Shown here one piece after another: positions 18,616 to 26,675 of a stretch of 64,000 bases of DNA. A program made the position numbers and the translations under genes. Every line of letters starts with the position of its first letter. Position 1 is the first letter of the stretch. This DNA comes from CAZMGG01 sp964565715 (lineage in GTDB: Bacteria; Planctomycetota; UBA1135; UBA2386): NCBI GenBank assembly GCA_964565715.1, contig CAZMGG010000007.1, positions 18,964 through 82,963 of the forward strand. The letters are read 5' to 3'. The notes below the pieces were generated by a model. It saw nothing but the letters and a program-made list of their open reading frames with translations, had not been told where the DNA came from and did no database searches.

Positions 18616-20870
18616 GACGCGTACAGGTCGTCGAGTTGGGCTTGCTGCTCCTGGTCCTCGGACTGCGGCTGCCGGCCCAGGTGCCCATTGCTACGGCTCC
18701 GGCTCTGCCGAAGTGGAGTTGGTCGCTGTTGCCGCGGGTCAACCCCCGGATCGACGCGGGAGTGGCCACGGACGTGCTGCGCCGGCGGGTGGTGCTGTTC
18801 GGGGGACGCGACGACAACATGGGAGGCTTCCATGAGGGCGTGCGCGAATGGGATGGCTCGACCTGGACCGATGTGCCGGTGCGAACCGGTCCAGCCGCCC
18901 GATCGGGGAACGTGCTGGCCTGGGACCCGGTCAACCAGGAGGTGCTTCTGTTCGGCGGCAGTGGGCCGGGCGCCGAGAATGGCATCTGGGACACCTGGAC
19001 CTGGAACGGTACGCGGTGGCGGGAATGGAATGTGACGCCACCGTCGGTGCCCGCGGGCTGGAACGTGGCGACGGATCCGGTCCGGCAGGTCGTGGTGCTG
19101 TTCGGAGGCTATCGGCCGTATGCCTACCTGAACGAGACCTGGGAGTGGACGGGGTCGAGTTGGATCCAGCGCAATCCCGCGGTCAGGCCGCCGCCCAGGG
19201 TATGGGGCGCGATGGCCCACTGCGGCCGCAGCAACCGGGTCATCCTGTTCGGCGGTGCGACCGCGATCCCGGTTGCCAATGACACCTGGGAATGGGATGG
19301 CAACATCTGGAACAGGGTTCCCGGATCGGCGTCCGGACCGGCAGCCCGTCTCACCCATGGCATGTCTGCGACGAGCCGGGGCACGGTCGTGCTCCATGGT
19401 GGCAATGCCAACAACCGGATGAACGACACGTGGGAGTGGACCGGCAGTCAGTGGGCTCAGCTTACAGGGCAGGGCACGCTTCCGCCGATGGACTATTGCT
19501 ACCTGACCGAGGATCTCGTCAATGACACGGTGCTGCACCTCGGGTGGCGGACAGCGCAAGGCGCGTGGCACAAGACGTCGCTGCTCGGCCCCAATGGCTG
19601 GACCACGGCCTGGGACGAGACGGCTGCCGGGGGAGACGCGGTGGCCTGGGACAGGGCCCGGGACGAGCGGGTGATGCTGTCGGTCTTCGGCGGCCAGCGC
19701 GTCATCACGACGATCCTCGACGCCCAGGGCCGGACGCGCCGCGCGGCAGAGCCGCCGGCGGCGGCACCTCCGGGGGGGGACTATGCGACTTTCGGCTACC
19801 ACGAGGCCGACCGGGTCTCTGTGCTGCTGTACTACTACGTCTCGCCGTTTCCGGGCCTCTCGGCCATGCAGACCTGGCGATGGGACGGCCAGGGCTGGAC
19901 CCAGGACCTGCGGCCGCAGCCGCCGCCACTCCCCGGCACGGTCTTGTGCTATGACCGCGTGCGTCGGAAGCTGGTCGTGCTCATCAGGTCGAGCGGGGAT
20001 CTGTGGGAGTACGACGTGCAGTCCGGCTGGACCCGGCGACCGACGGCCAACCGCCCCGCGCCGTACATCCGCGTGGGCGCCATGGACTGGTCCCCGGTGA
20101 ACGGGCACCTGGTGTTGTACGGAGGCTACATCCAGGGCATCGGCGACATGCATGAGACCTGGGAGTTCGACGGGAGCTCCTGGTCCCGGATCCCGATCCC
20201 TGGCATCGATGGCTGGCAACGAGCTGGCTCGATGCGATGGAGCGACACCATGCAGGCGTTCGTAATGGCCGCCCGGGAATGGGTGCTACCCCGGTATACC
20301 AAAGTCCGGCCGGCGCTCTGGCTCTATGACCACGGCTCCTGGCGACCCATGCTGCTGGAAGGTCGCCACGAGTTCCCCAACATATGGGATGGACCTGGCC
20401 ATCTCATCGCCTACGACCGCCACGGAGAGATCGACGTTCTCTGGACCAGCGGCGGGACCGCCAGTTTCATGAGTCGCTTGCGCTACCCGACGATCGAGCC
20501 CGATCGGCCGCGCTACCGTCCGGGCGAGACCGTGCGGTTCGACGTCGACACACCCACGAACGGCCTCGGCGTGTTCGTGCCGATGTGGTCCCTGAGCCTC
20601 GACGGCGGAGTGTCGCTGGACGCCTTGGGTCTCGCCACCGAGCGCGGCGCAACCCGCGGCGTGCTGCCGCTCGCCCCGGATGGTGTGTTTCTCGCGACGC
20701 TGGGTCAGTGGTGGCTGCCGCTCGATTCTTCCGGGCGCGGCAGCTTCTCCTGGACCGTGCCGCTGGCGCCGGCGCTGGTGGGCTTGCGCCTGTATGTGTC
20801 CGGCGTTCGGCTCGCTCCCAGTCTGGCGATCGACTGGATCGCCGGGCCGCGCTGGATCGAGGTCTTCTAG
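18612..20870 (+). CDS. Exported kelch-like beta-propeller protein
   Basis: 752 residues with signal peptide MRRVQVVELGLLLLVLGLRLPAQ. The mature protein carries at least six kelch/galactose-oxidase-like blades, seen as repeated VVLFGGRDD, VLLFGGSGPG, VVLFGGYRPY, VILFGGATAI, VVLHGGNANN and LVLYGGYIQG, each linked to a TWEWDG/TWEFDGSSW type strand. The C-terminal ~110 residues (from YRPGETVRFDVDTPTNG to the end) are a separate beta-rich domain. Substrate unknown. The start overlaps the upstream stop (ATGA), indicating translational coupling, so its expression would follow the repeat state of that gene. Confidence 0.8.
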   Translation: MRRVQVVELGLLLLVLGLRLPAQVPIATAPALPKWSWSLLPRVNPRIDAGVATDVLRRRVVLFGGRDDNMGGFHEGVREWDGSTWTDVPVRTGPAARSGNVLAWDPVNQEVLLFGGSGPGAENGIWDTWTWNGTRWREWNVTPPSVPAGWNVATDPVRQVVVLFGGYRPYAYLNETWEWTGSSWIQRNPAVRPPPRVWGAMAHCGRSNRVILFGGATAIPVANDTWEWDGNIWNRVPGSASGPAARLTHGMSATSRGTVVLHGGNANNRMNDTWEWTGSQWAQLTGQGTLPPMDYCYLTEDLVNDTVLHLGWRTAQGAWHKTSLLGPNGWTTAWDETAAGGDAVAWDRARDERVMLSVFGGQRVITTILDAQGRTRRAAEPPAAAPPGGDYATFGYHEADRVSVLLYYYVSPFPGLSAMQTWRWDGQGWTQDLRPQPPPLPGTVLCYDRVRRKLVVLIRSSGDLWEYDVQSGWTRRPTANRPAPYIRVGAMDWSPVNGHLVLYGGYIQGIGDMHETWEFDGSSWSRIPIPGIDGWQRAGSMRWSDTMQAFVMAAREWVLPRYTKVRPALWLYDHGSWRPMLLEGRHEFPNIWDGPGHLIAYDRHGEIDVLWTSGGTASFMSRLRYPTIEPDRPRYRPGETVRFDVDTPTNGLGVFVPMWSLSLDGGVSLDALGLATERGATRGVLPLAPDGVFLATLGQWWLPLDSSGRGSFSWTVPLAPALVGLRLYVSGVRLAPSLAIDWIAGPRWIEVF

Positions 20871-20885
20871 ATCTAGATCTAGATC
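20866..20885. repeat. TCTAGA tandem repeat overlapping a stop codon
   Basis: Three copies of TCTAGA plus TC. The TAG stop of the kelch-like gene (20868-20870) is inside the first copy. The run is flanked by a 13-bp direct repeat, CTGGATCGAGGTC, at 20852-20864 and 20891-20903; the second copy immediately precedes the ribosome-binding site of the next gene. This looks like a small local duplication at the gene boundary. Confidence 0.75.
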
Positions 20886-20917
20886 ACTTTCTGGATCGAG
20901 GTCCTGGAGGCAGTGCC

Positions 20918-21523
20918 ATGCACAGGAAGGTCTGGTACACCGCGGCGGTCCTGGCCGGCATCCTGGCCCTGCTGGCATGGCTCCTGATGCCGCCCGGGGC
21001 TGGGCTGGGAGAGACACGCCGGATGGGCGCGGGGTTGCCGTCGACTCCCGTCCTGGGCAACGGGGACGGCTTGCCCGGCTCGCCCGATGCCGCCGCGCCC
21101 GAAGCGGACGCCACCGACTCCGCGCCGCCAGGGGAACGGAAGTCGGCCGCTGCCCGCGGCCTACGCGTGACCGTGACCGACGCGGAGGGCCGGCCGCTGG
21201 CGGGCCGGCTGGGCGAGCAGCAGGGTGCGACGGTCGACGCCCAGCTCGAACCGGGCTGCCTCGTGGACGTGTCGATCGGGGGGGATGGCGTCGCGGCCAG
21301 AGACCACATGGGCGTGCTGATCACCGAGGGATCGCTGGTGCGAATGGTCCACGCCCGCCGGGAGATGGTGACCACCGAGGCGGGGACAAGCCCCGGGTTC
21401 AGGGCGAGTCTCGCCGTGCCCCGGGGCGCGTGGCAGCTCGAATGCCTGGGACGGGATGGTGCCATGATCGCGCGGCGTACGATCGCGGCGGACTCACCGT
21501 TCCTGAAGGTGCGAATCCCCTAG
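20918..21523 (+). CDS. Membrane-anchored protein of unknown function
   Basis: 201 residues. One N-terminal hydrophobic segment (VWYTAAVLAGILALLAWLLM) acts as a signal anchor or signal peptide. It is followed by a Pro/Ala-rich spacer and a small beta domain (LRVTVTDAEGRPLAGRLGE...) similar in style to carboxypeptidase-regulatory-like folds. A CTGGAGG ribosome-binding site lies 7 nt before ATG 20918. It follows the kelch-like gene by 47 nt and ends just before the direct repeat at 21528. I recognise no specific family. Confidence 0.6.
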   Translation: MHRKVWYTAAVLAGILALLAWLLMPPGAGLGETRRMGAGLPSTPVLGNGDGLPGSPDAAAPEADATDSAPPGERKSAAARGLRVTVTDAEGRPLAGRLGEQQGATVDAQLEPGCLVDVSIGGDGVAARDHMGVLITEGSLVRMVHARREMVTTEAGTSPGFRASLAVPRGAWQLECLGRDGAMIARRTIAADSPFLKVRIP

Positions 21524-21527
21524 CCTA

Positions 21528-21551
21528 CGCTCAGGCCTTCTTGCGCACCGG
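21528..21551. repeat. 24-bp direct repeat, right copy
   Basis: Matches 15639-15662 exactly. Here it comprises the stop codon and last six codons (PVRKKA) of the intact acyl-CoA dehydrogenase gene plus three adjacent bases, so the gene's 3' end is intact on this side. Confidence 0.85.
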
Positions 21552-23606
21552 CGGCTCGAACGGATGCGCGAACGGCTGCGGCTCGACGCCGTCGAGCAGC
21601 GTGCTGCGGCCCTGTTCGACGTCGGCGCCGACCGCCGCCACCAGATCGCGGATCCGGCCCAGCGCCGGCAGGCCGCGCAGCAGCGGCAGGGCGCTCGCCT
21701 TCTGCAGCAGCAGTTCGCACTGCAGGGCGGCGACCTTCTGCTGGCTCGCATCCTGGTGGCGGGCGTGGTGGCAGAGCGCCACCACCGACACCAGGTGTTC
21801 GACCACCTTGCCCAGCCGCTGCAGCGGCAGCTGCGCCCGGGTCAGCTCCAACTGCAGGTGCAGGTTGATGCCGAGATAGGCCCAGCGCAGCGATCGCAGG
21901 CGCTGCTCGGCCGTGCGCAGCGATCGCTGCAGCAGCGGCGGCACCATCTGGTAGCGCGGGATCCAGGCCGTGGGCAGCAGCCGCAGCGGCAGGGCCAGCA
22001 GGTCGCAGAGCCCGTTCCAGGCGATCCAGGCCTTCAGCCGCCAGAAGCCCGGCTGCCGCAGGAGCCCCAACGTCGCCCGCAGCGCCCGCCCCGGCTGCTG
22101 GAAGAACGTCGCCGGCGTGATGCGCAGGATGCGCTGGTCTGGTGGCAGCGGCCGGCCGTCGGGTCCCTCGTTGATCGACTGGATCACGCCGAGCAGCCCC
22201 GCCAGGTAGCGGCCGGTGAAGGCGTCGGTGACGTCCTTGACCATGCCCATCAGGATCAGATCGTCCTCGCCCTCGACCACGCCGAACACGTGCATGTTGG
22301 CGCGGGCGTCGTTGACCCGGGATCCCTGGTCGAACGAACGGCCGCCCAGCACGCGCTCGCAGGCGATCAGCGACTCCAGGGCGGCACCCGCCGAGGCCGA
22401 CTTGGTCAGGTCGCGCAGGCCGGCGAGATCGACGCCGTCCTCGTCCTGCTGCAGCGACAGGTGGCTCAGCGCCCGGGCCTGCAGCGCCCCGCCGAGCATC
22501 CGGCCGAGCGCCAGCCGCGGCAGCTCGTGCTTGATGACCTTGCCGCCGACGCCCTCGCGCTGCCGCGCGTAGTGGGCGGCATCGGCGGCGAACATCCGCT
22601 GGTAGCCCGCCGCCATCGCCGCCAGCATGCAGCGGCCCATCCGCAGGCAGTAGAACAGCACCTCGACGCCGTCGGCCTGGATCTGGCCCTCCGCCGGGAT
22701 CGGGTAGTTGCGGAAGTGGAGCCGCGAGTTCCAGTTGGGCGTGAAGGCGTCGGCGCCGCTCGGCGTGCAGGCGAACTCGCAGTCGCGGCCGTCGCCCGGG
22801 CCGATGTCGGCCTCGGGCAGGCGCAGCACGAACAGGCCCACCTTCTGGCCGTTCTCGCCGATGCGGGCGACGATCGCCACCAGCGCGCCGTGGGTGGCGT
22901 TGGTGATCCACAGCTTGTTGCGGTCGCCATGCGCGAACAGCCGGAAGCCACCGTCGCGCTCGTCGCGCTCGACGTAGGCGCGGATCTTCTTGGCGTTGAC
23001 GCCGATGCCTACCTCGGTGAGGCCGAACGCCATCAGCTCGCCCTCGGCGATCAGCGGCAGGAAGGTGCGCTTCTGCGCCTCGCTGCCATACGCCAGCAAC
23101 GAGCCGGCGCCGATGGTGAGCTCGCCGGAGATCTCGACGGCCAGCGCGCCGAGCCCGTTGGCCGCCATCGCCTCCTCGGTCAGCGCCAGCTGCACGTAGC
23201 GGCCGCCGAGCCCGCCGAACCCGGCCGGCACGGTGAAGCCGTAGGCCTTCTCCTGGGCCACCGCGCGCCGCAGTTCGGCCGACAGCCTGCCGTCGGTGGT
23301 GAACGCCTCGCCGCGGCGCAGGCAGCCGATCGCCGCCTCGACCGCGGGCGCGCCGATGTGCTCGGTGCGCAGCGCCGCCAGGGCGCCGGACTGCAGTTCG
23401 TGGGCGTCGGGCCGTGGGCCGTAGATCAGCCGTTCGACCAGACCGCGCTTCCGCTTGCCGAGCCGCTGCTGCGCCTGCCGCGCGGCCTGGTCGAGCGCGC
23501 CGACGTCGCGGGCGGAGTCGGCGTCGCCGGCGGCCAGGAGCGCGCGGGCGGCGGTGGACGTCTCCGGTTGGGGATGGGCGGGAGCGGGGGTGGGTGCGGT
23601 CGTCAC
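21531..23606 (-). CDS. Acyl-CoA dehydrogenase, FadE-like large form
   Basis: 691-residue flavoprotein of the acyl-CoA dehydrogenase superfamily, catalysing the first (alpha,beta-dehydrogenation) step of fatty-acid beta-oxidation. The N-terminal ~60 residues are a Pro/Ala tail. The core follows with RGEAFTTDGRLSAELR, VPAGFGGLGGRY, ISGELTIGAG, MAFGLTEVGIGVNAKKI (FAD-contacting loop) and KLWITNATHGALVAIVAR, then a long helical C-terminus with DVTDAFTGRYLAG and GRALRATLGLLRQPG. It is longer than ordinary acyl-CoA dehydrogenases, as in E. coli FadE. The start is GTG 23606; frame openness beyond it overlaps the divergent peroxiredoxin gene. An internally deleted copy of its 3' end lies at 15642-15700. 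Confidence 0.85.
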   Translation of the reverse strand: MTTAPTPAPAHPQPETSTAARALLAAGDADSARDVGALDQAARQAQQRLGKRKRGLVERLIYGPRPDAHELQSGALAALRTEHIGAPAVEAAIGCLRRGEAFTTDGRLSAELRRAVAQEKAYGFTVPAGFGGLGGRYVQLALTEEAMAANGLGALAVEISGELTIGAGSLLAYGSEAQKRTFLPLIAEGELMAFGLTEVGIGVNAKKIRAYVERDERDGGFRLFAHGDRNKLWITNATHGALVAIVARIGENGQKVGLFVLRLPEADIGPGDGRDCEFACTPSGADAFTPNWNSRLHFRNYPIPAEGQIQADGVEVLFYCLRMGRCMLAAMAAGYQRMFAADAAHYARQREGVGGKVIKHELPRLALGRMLGGALQARALSHLSLQQDEDGVDLAGLRDLTKSASAGAALESLIACERVLGGRSFDQGSRVNDARANMHVFGVVEGEDDLILMGMVKDVTDAFTGRYLAGLLGVIQSINEGPDGRPLPPDQRILRITPATFFQQPGRALRATLGLLRQPGFWRLKAWIAWNGLCDLLALPLRLLPTAWIPRYQMVPPLLQRSLRTAEQRLRSLRWAYLGINLHLQLELTRAQLPLQRLGKVVEHLVSVVALCHHARHQDASQQKVAALQCELLLQKASALPLLRGLPALGRIRDLVAAVGADVEQGRSTLLDGVEPQPFAHPFEPPVRKKA

Positions 23607-23735
23607 GGGAATGCGCGGAGCAGGCTGCCGTGCGGCGGCGCCGAGGGCAACAGCGGGCCCGGGAACAGTGCTGGCGATGCCGGCGCGGGCTCGGTAGCTT
23701 CTAGCCCCAAACCAGGACGCATTTCCCGAATTGCC

Positions 23736-24341
23736 ATGAGCGACGCACCCAACATCCAGGTCGGCCAGGTCGTGCCCGACTTCGAACTCACCACCTACGA
23801 ACCCACCACCAAGGGCTTCGGCAAGTTCAGCCTGGCCGAGGCCAGGAAGAACGGCAAGTGGACCCTGCTGTTCTTCTACCCGGCCGACTTCACCTTCGTT
23901 TGAGCGACCGAGTTCGCTGCTCTGGCAGAGCAGCAAGACCGGTTCGCGAAGATGGGCTGCGAGATCGTCACGGTGAGCTGCGATACGCAGTTCGTCCACC
24001 TGGCGTGGCAGCGCGAGGAGAAGGAACTGGCCAACGTCAAGTTCCACATGGGCGCCGACCGCAATGGCGCCCTGGCCCAGCAGTTCGGCGTCTTCAACGG
24101 CGGGTTCGCCCTGCGCGGCACCTACCTGATCGCGCCGGACGGCAAGCTGATGAACAGCGAGGTCAACTTCCTCAACCTCGGCCGCAACATCGATGAGATC
24201 ATGCGGAAGTTCAAGGCGAACATCTACCTGGCGAAGAAGCCCGCCGAGGGCTGCCCGAGCAAGTGGAAGGACGAGGGCGACAAGACCCTGAAGCCCGGCC
24301 CGGAGATGGTCGGCAAGGTGCACGAGGCCCTGAACGGCTAG
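23736..24341 (+). CDS. Selenocysteine-containing 2-Cys peroxiredoxin (AhpC/Prx1-like)
   Basis: Thiol peroxidase reducing H2O2 and organic peroxides in the cytoplasm. The 201-codon frame is interrupted once by TGA at codon 56 (23901-23903), exactly where the peroxidatic Cys of the PADFTFVC motif should be; the sequence reads FYPADFTFV-TGA-ATEFAAL. Downstream homology continues without frame change: MGCEIVTVSCDTQFVHLAW, FHMGADRNGALAQQFGVF, GLRGTYLIAPDG-like and the resolving-Cys motif AEGCPSKW. A perfect hairpin begins 12 nt after the TGA. Read-through as selenocysteine is the best explanation; a Cys-to-TGA nonsense mutation is the alternative. The active-site PTE is ATE here. Confidence 0.85.
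23916..23934 (+). promoter_or_regulatory. Candidate bacterial SECIS hairpin
   Basis: 8-bp perfect stem GCTGCTCT / AGAGCAGC with loop GGC, starting 12 nt after the in-frame TGA. The loop G lies about 21 nt from the TGA, within the range expected for bacterial SECIS elements, whose apical loop begins with G. The hairpin is inside the coding sequence, as usual in bacteria. The SelB-binding detail cannot be judged by eye. Confidence 0.7.
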
Positions 24342-24368
24342 TGCGCGGCGCAGCCCGCGCCGCAGCCG

Positions 24369-24397
24369 CGGCCCCGCCGGTCCCGCCGGCGGGGCCG
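24369..24397 (+). terminator. GC-rich hairpin downstream of the peroxiredoxin
   Basis: 12-bp perfect inverted repeat (24369-24380 with 24386-24397, loop TCCCG), 27 nt after the peroxiredoxin stop. A T-run is weak (GTGTCGTT). Probable transcription terminator; it argues against GTG 24397 as the start of the next gene. Confidence 0.5.
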
Positions 24398-24417
24398 TGT
24401 CGTTGGGTGGGCGGGGC

Positions 24418-25302
24418 ATGACCGGGCCGCCGGTCGGCGCGGTGCTGGTGGTGCGCCGGGGCGGCCTCGGCGACACCCTGCTCTGCCGGCCGTTGCTGGG
24501 CGCGTTGCGCCGGAGACACCCGGGCGCCCGCATCACCCTGGCCGGCGTGCGCGAGTCCGCCGACGTGCTGGCCTGGTGCGGCGACGCCGACGCGGCATGG
24601 TCCAGCGAGGCGCTGGGCCTGTGGGCGCTCGGCCTCGAGGGGCCGCAGGCCGAGGCCGCGCAGGCCCGGCTGCGGCGGTTCGACCGGATCCTCGGCGACG
24701 CGCCCGAACTGGCGGGCGTGCGGCCGCATCCCGGGCGCGTCACCGTGTTCCGGCCGCTGCCACCGCCGGGCGGCCCGCACGCCGCCGACTGGCTGCTGCA
24801 GGAAGCCGGTCTCGAGCCCGTGCCGGTCTCCTTGCCGGCCCGCGCGCGCCGGCCGTGCGCCGCCGGCCCGATCCTGCTGCATCCGGGGGCCGGCGGTCGC
24901 CACAAGCGCTGGCCCGAGCCGCATTGGTGCGATCTCGCGGCGGCGCTGCACAGCCTCGGCCACCCGCTGCTGGTGGCCGCAGGGCCGGCCGAGGAACGCG
25001 ACGATCCGCGGGCCTGGGCCTGGCCCGTGCCGGTGACGCCGCTGCCCGTGGGCTCGCCGGTGGAACTGGGGCAGGCGCTGCTCGGCTGCCGTGCGTTGGT
25101 GGGTCACGACTCCGGACCGGCCCATCTCGCCGCCCTGCTCGGCGTGCCGACCGTGGCCCTGTTCGGGCCCACGGATCCGGCGCAATGGGCGCCGCGGGGC
25201 CCGGCGGTGGCCGTGCTGGGCGGGGGCGGCAGCGGCCCGCCGGCGATGCCGGTGGCCGACGTGGTGGCGGCGCTGGCGACGCTGCTCGGTGGATCGGCGT
25301 AG
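24418..25302 (+). CDS. Glycosyltransferase family 9 (heptosyltransferase-like)
   Basis: 294-residue GT-B fold enzyme of the ADP-heptose:LPS heptosyltransferase type, which adds sugars to lipopolysaccharide or related glycans at the inner face of the inner membrane. Family signatures: AVLVVRRGGLGDTLLCRPLL at the N-terminus, the central ILLHPGAGGRHKRWPEPHW motif, and the C-terminal VGHDSGPAHLAALLGVPTVALFGPTDPAQWAP donor-binding motif. It is shorter than typical WaaC/WaaF (about 320-350). ATG 24418 is preferred over GTG 24397, which falls in the terminator-like hairpin. The acceptor is unknown. Confidence 0.85.
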   Translation: MTGPPVGAVLVVRRGGLGDTLLCRPLLGALRRRHPGARITLAGVRESADVLAWCGDADAAWSSEALGLWALGLEGPQAEAAQARLRRFDRILGDAPELAGVRPHPGRVTVFRPLPPPGGPHAADWLLQEAGLEPVPVSLPARARRPCAAGPILLHPGAGGRHKRWPEPHWCDLAAALHSLGHPLLVAAGPAEERDDPRAWAWPVPVTPLPVGSPVELGQALLGCRALVGHDSGPAHLAALLGVPTVALFGPTDPAQWAPRGPAVAVLGGGGSGPPAMPVADVVAALATLLGGSA

Positions 25303-25372
25303 ACTGGGAACTCTCGTGGCGCCGCCTCGTCGGGCCGCCACTTTTCCGCCGCCACCCTTCGCCACCAACGTC

Positions 25373-25843
25373 ATGCAGACCCAACGGACCACGGCCCAGC
25401 GCGTGCTCGGCGCCCTCGCCATCCTGTTCGCCATGTCGGTGCTGGCCTGGTTCGTCTACCAAGCCCAGGTCCGCGCCAACCAGCGCCTGCGCCATGCTGC
25501 GACGCCCGAGCCGGCGGAACTGCCACCCGGCACCGAGCTCGTCGAACTGCCGGCCTCGCTGCCGTCGAGCAAGTCCGCGGTGGTGGAGCCGCCCGGCGAC
25601 TTCCTGCGGTCGTCCAAGTCCGGCGCGCCGACCAGCGAACCGGCGGTGATCGTCGACGACCTGCCGGCGTCCTTGTCGTCCTCCAAGTCGCTGGTGATCG
25701 AGGAGCCGGAGTACCTCTGGTCCTCCAAGTCGGGCCGGCCGTTGTCGCCGGAGAAGAACCCGGTCCGGCCGAAGCCGAAGCCGAAGCCGCAGCAGGAGAA
25801 ACCGAAGCAACCGCCGCAGCAGCCGGTCCCCGACAAGGACTGA
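25373..25843 (+). CDS. Single-pass membrane protein with SSKS repeats
   Basis: 156 residues. One transmembrane helix (VLGALAILFAMSVLAWFVY, about residues 11-29) is followed by a mainly acidic, proline-rich exterior with four copies of an SSKS motif at regular intervals (LPSSKSAVVEPP, LRSSKSGAPT, LSSSKSLVIEEP, LWSSKSGRPL), then a Lys/Pro/Gln-rich tail (RPKPKPKPQQEKPKQPPQQP). No enzymatic domain; the repeats could be a modification or binding site, and the tail could contact the cell wall or a partner (inference). It ends 4 nt before the sterol desaturase-like gene and is probably cotranscribed with it. Confidence 0.65.
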   Translation: MQTQRTTAQRVLGALAILFAMSVLAWFVYQAQVRANQRLRHAATPEPAELPPGTELVELPASLPSSKSAVVEPPGDFLRSSKSGAPTSEPAVIVDDLPASLSSSKSLVIEEPEYLWSSKSGRPLSPEKNPVRPKPKPKPQQEKPKQPPQQPVPDKD

Positions 25844-25847
25844 GCCG

Positions 25848-26675
25848 GTGGACGCTCTGCGCGAGACCCTGATCAGCTTCGCCGTGCTGTTCGCGGTGTT
25901 CCTGCCGCTCGAACGGCTCTACGCGGCGCGGCCGCAGCCGGTGTTCCGGCCCGGCTGGGGCACCGATCTGCTGTTCTTCCTCGGCCAGTACCTGCTGTGG
26001 ACGGCGCCGGTGGTGGCGGCGCTGACCTGGATCTACCGGCATGCCGACCTGCTGCCGCTGCAGGGCGCGCAGCAGGCCGTCGCGGCGCTGCCGCTGGCCC
26101 TGCAGTTCGTGCTGGTGATCCTGCTCAGCGACCTGTGCATCTACTGGGGCCACCGCCTGTCGCACCGCTACGAGGTCCTGTGGCGCTTCCATCGCGTGCA
26201 CCACACCGCCGAACGGATGGACTGGCTGTGCGCGCACCGCGAGCACCCGTTCGACAACCTCTACACCCGCACGATCGAGAATCTGCCGCTGATCCTGCTC
26301 GGCCTGCCGATGCACCTGATCGCCGGCTTCGCCGTGTTCCGCGGCCTGTGGGCCATCTACATCCACAGCAACGTGACGCTGTCGCCGGGGCCGCTGCGCT
26401 ATCTGATCGGCTCCAGCCGGCTGCACCACTGGCACCACGCGATCGCCACCGGCGGCCGCGTGAACTACGCCAACCTGAGCCCGCTGATGGACCTGCTGTT
26501 CGGCACGTTCCACGATCCCGGCCGCATGCCGGACCGGGTCGGGCTGACCGAGCCGGCGGCGCGCGGCTACTTCGGCCAGCTGCTGGAACCGCTGCTGCCG
26601 GCCCGCCTGCGGGCGCGCCTGCAGGCGGCGCCCGAGGCCGGGGGCATCAGCGACGGCAGAAGCACGACGCCTTGA
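25848..26675 (+). CDS. Sterol desaturase / fatty acid hydroxylase family protein
   Basis: 275-residue integral-membrane di-iron oxygenase of the fatty acid hydroxylase superfamily. About five hydrophobic segments, with the histidine clusters that bind the iron pair: WGHRLSHR, FHRVHHTAERMDWLCAHREHPFDN and LHHWHHA. The C-terminal RVNYANLSPLMDLLFGTFHDP matches sterol desaturase-like family members. The substrate (sterol, hopanoid, carotenoid or lipid) is not predictable. The start is GTG 25848. The last 29 nt overlap the convergent TPR gene. Confidence 0.88.
   Translation: MDALRETLISFAVLFAVFLPLERLYAARPQPVFRPGWGTDLLFFLGQYLLWTAPVVAALTWIYRHADLLPLQGAQQAVAALPLALQFVLVILLSDLCIYWGHRLSHRYEVLWRFHRVHHTAERMDWLCAHREHPFDNLYTRTIENLPLILLGLPMHLIAGFAVFRGLWAIYIHSNVTLSPGPLRYLIGSSRLHHWHHAIATGGRVNYANLSPLMDLLFGTFHDPGRMPDRVGLTEPAARGYFGQLLEPLLPARLRARLQAAPEAGGISDGRSTTP

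Noticed and set aside
23952..24341. Short peroxiredoxin starting at the internal ATG after the TGA
   Set aside because: It would lack the catalytic residue and half the fold; homology extends unbroken in frame upstream of the TGA, favouring selenocysteine read-through.
24397..24417. GTG 24397 as start of the GT9 gene
   Set aside because: It lies in the 3' arm of a strong hairpin and adds seven non-conserved residues; ATG 24418 is better placed.
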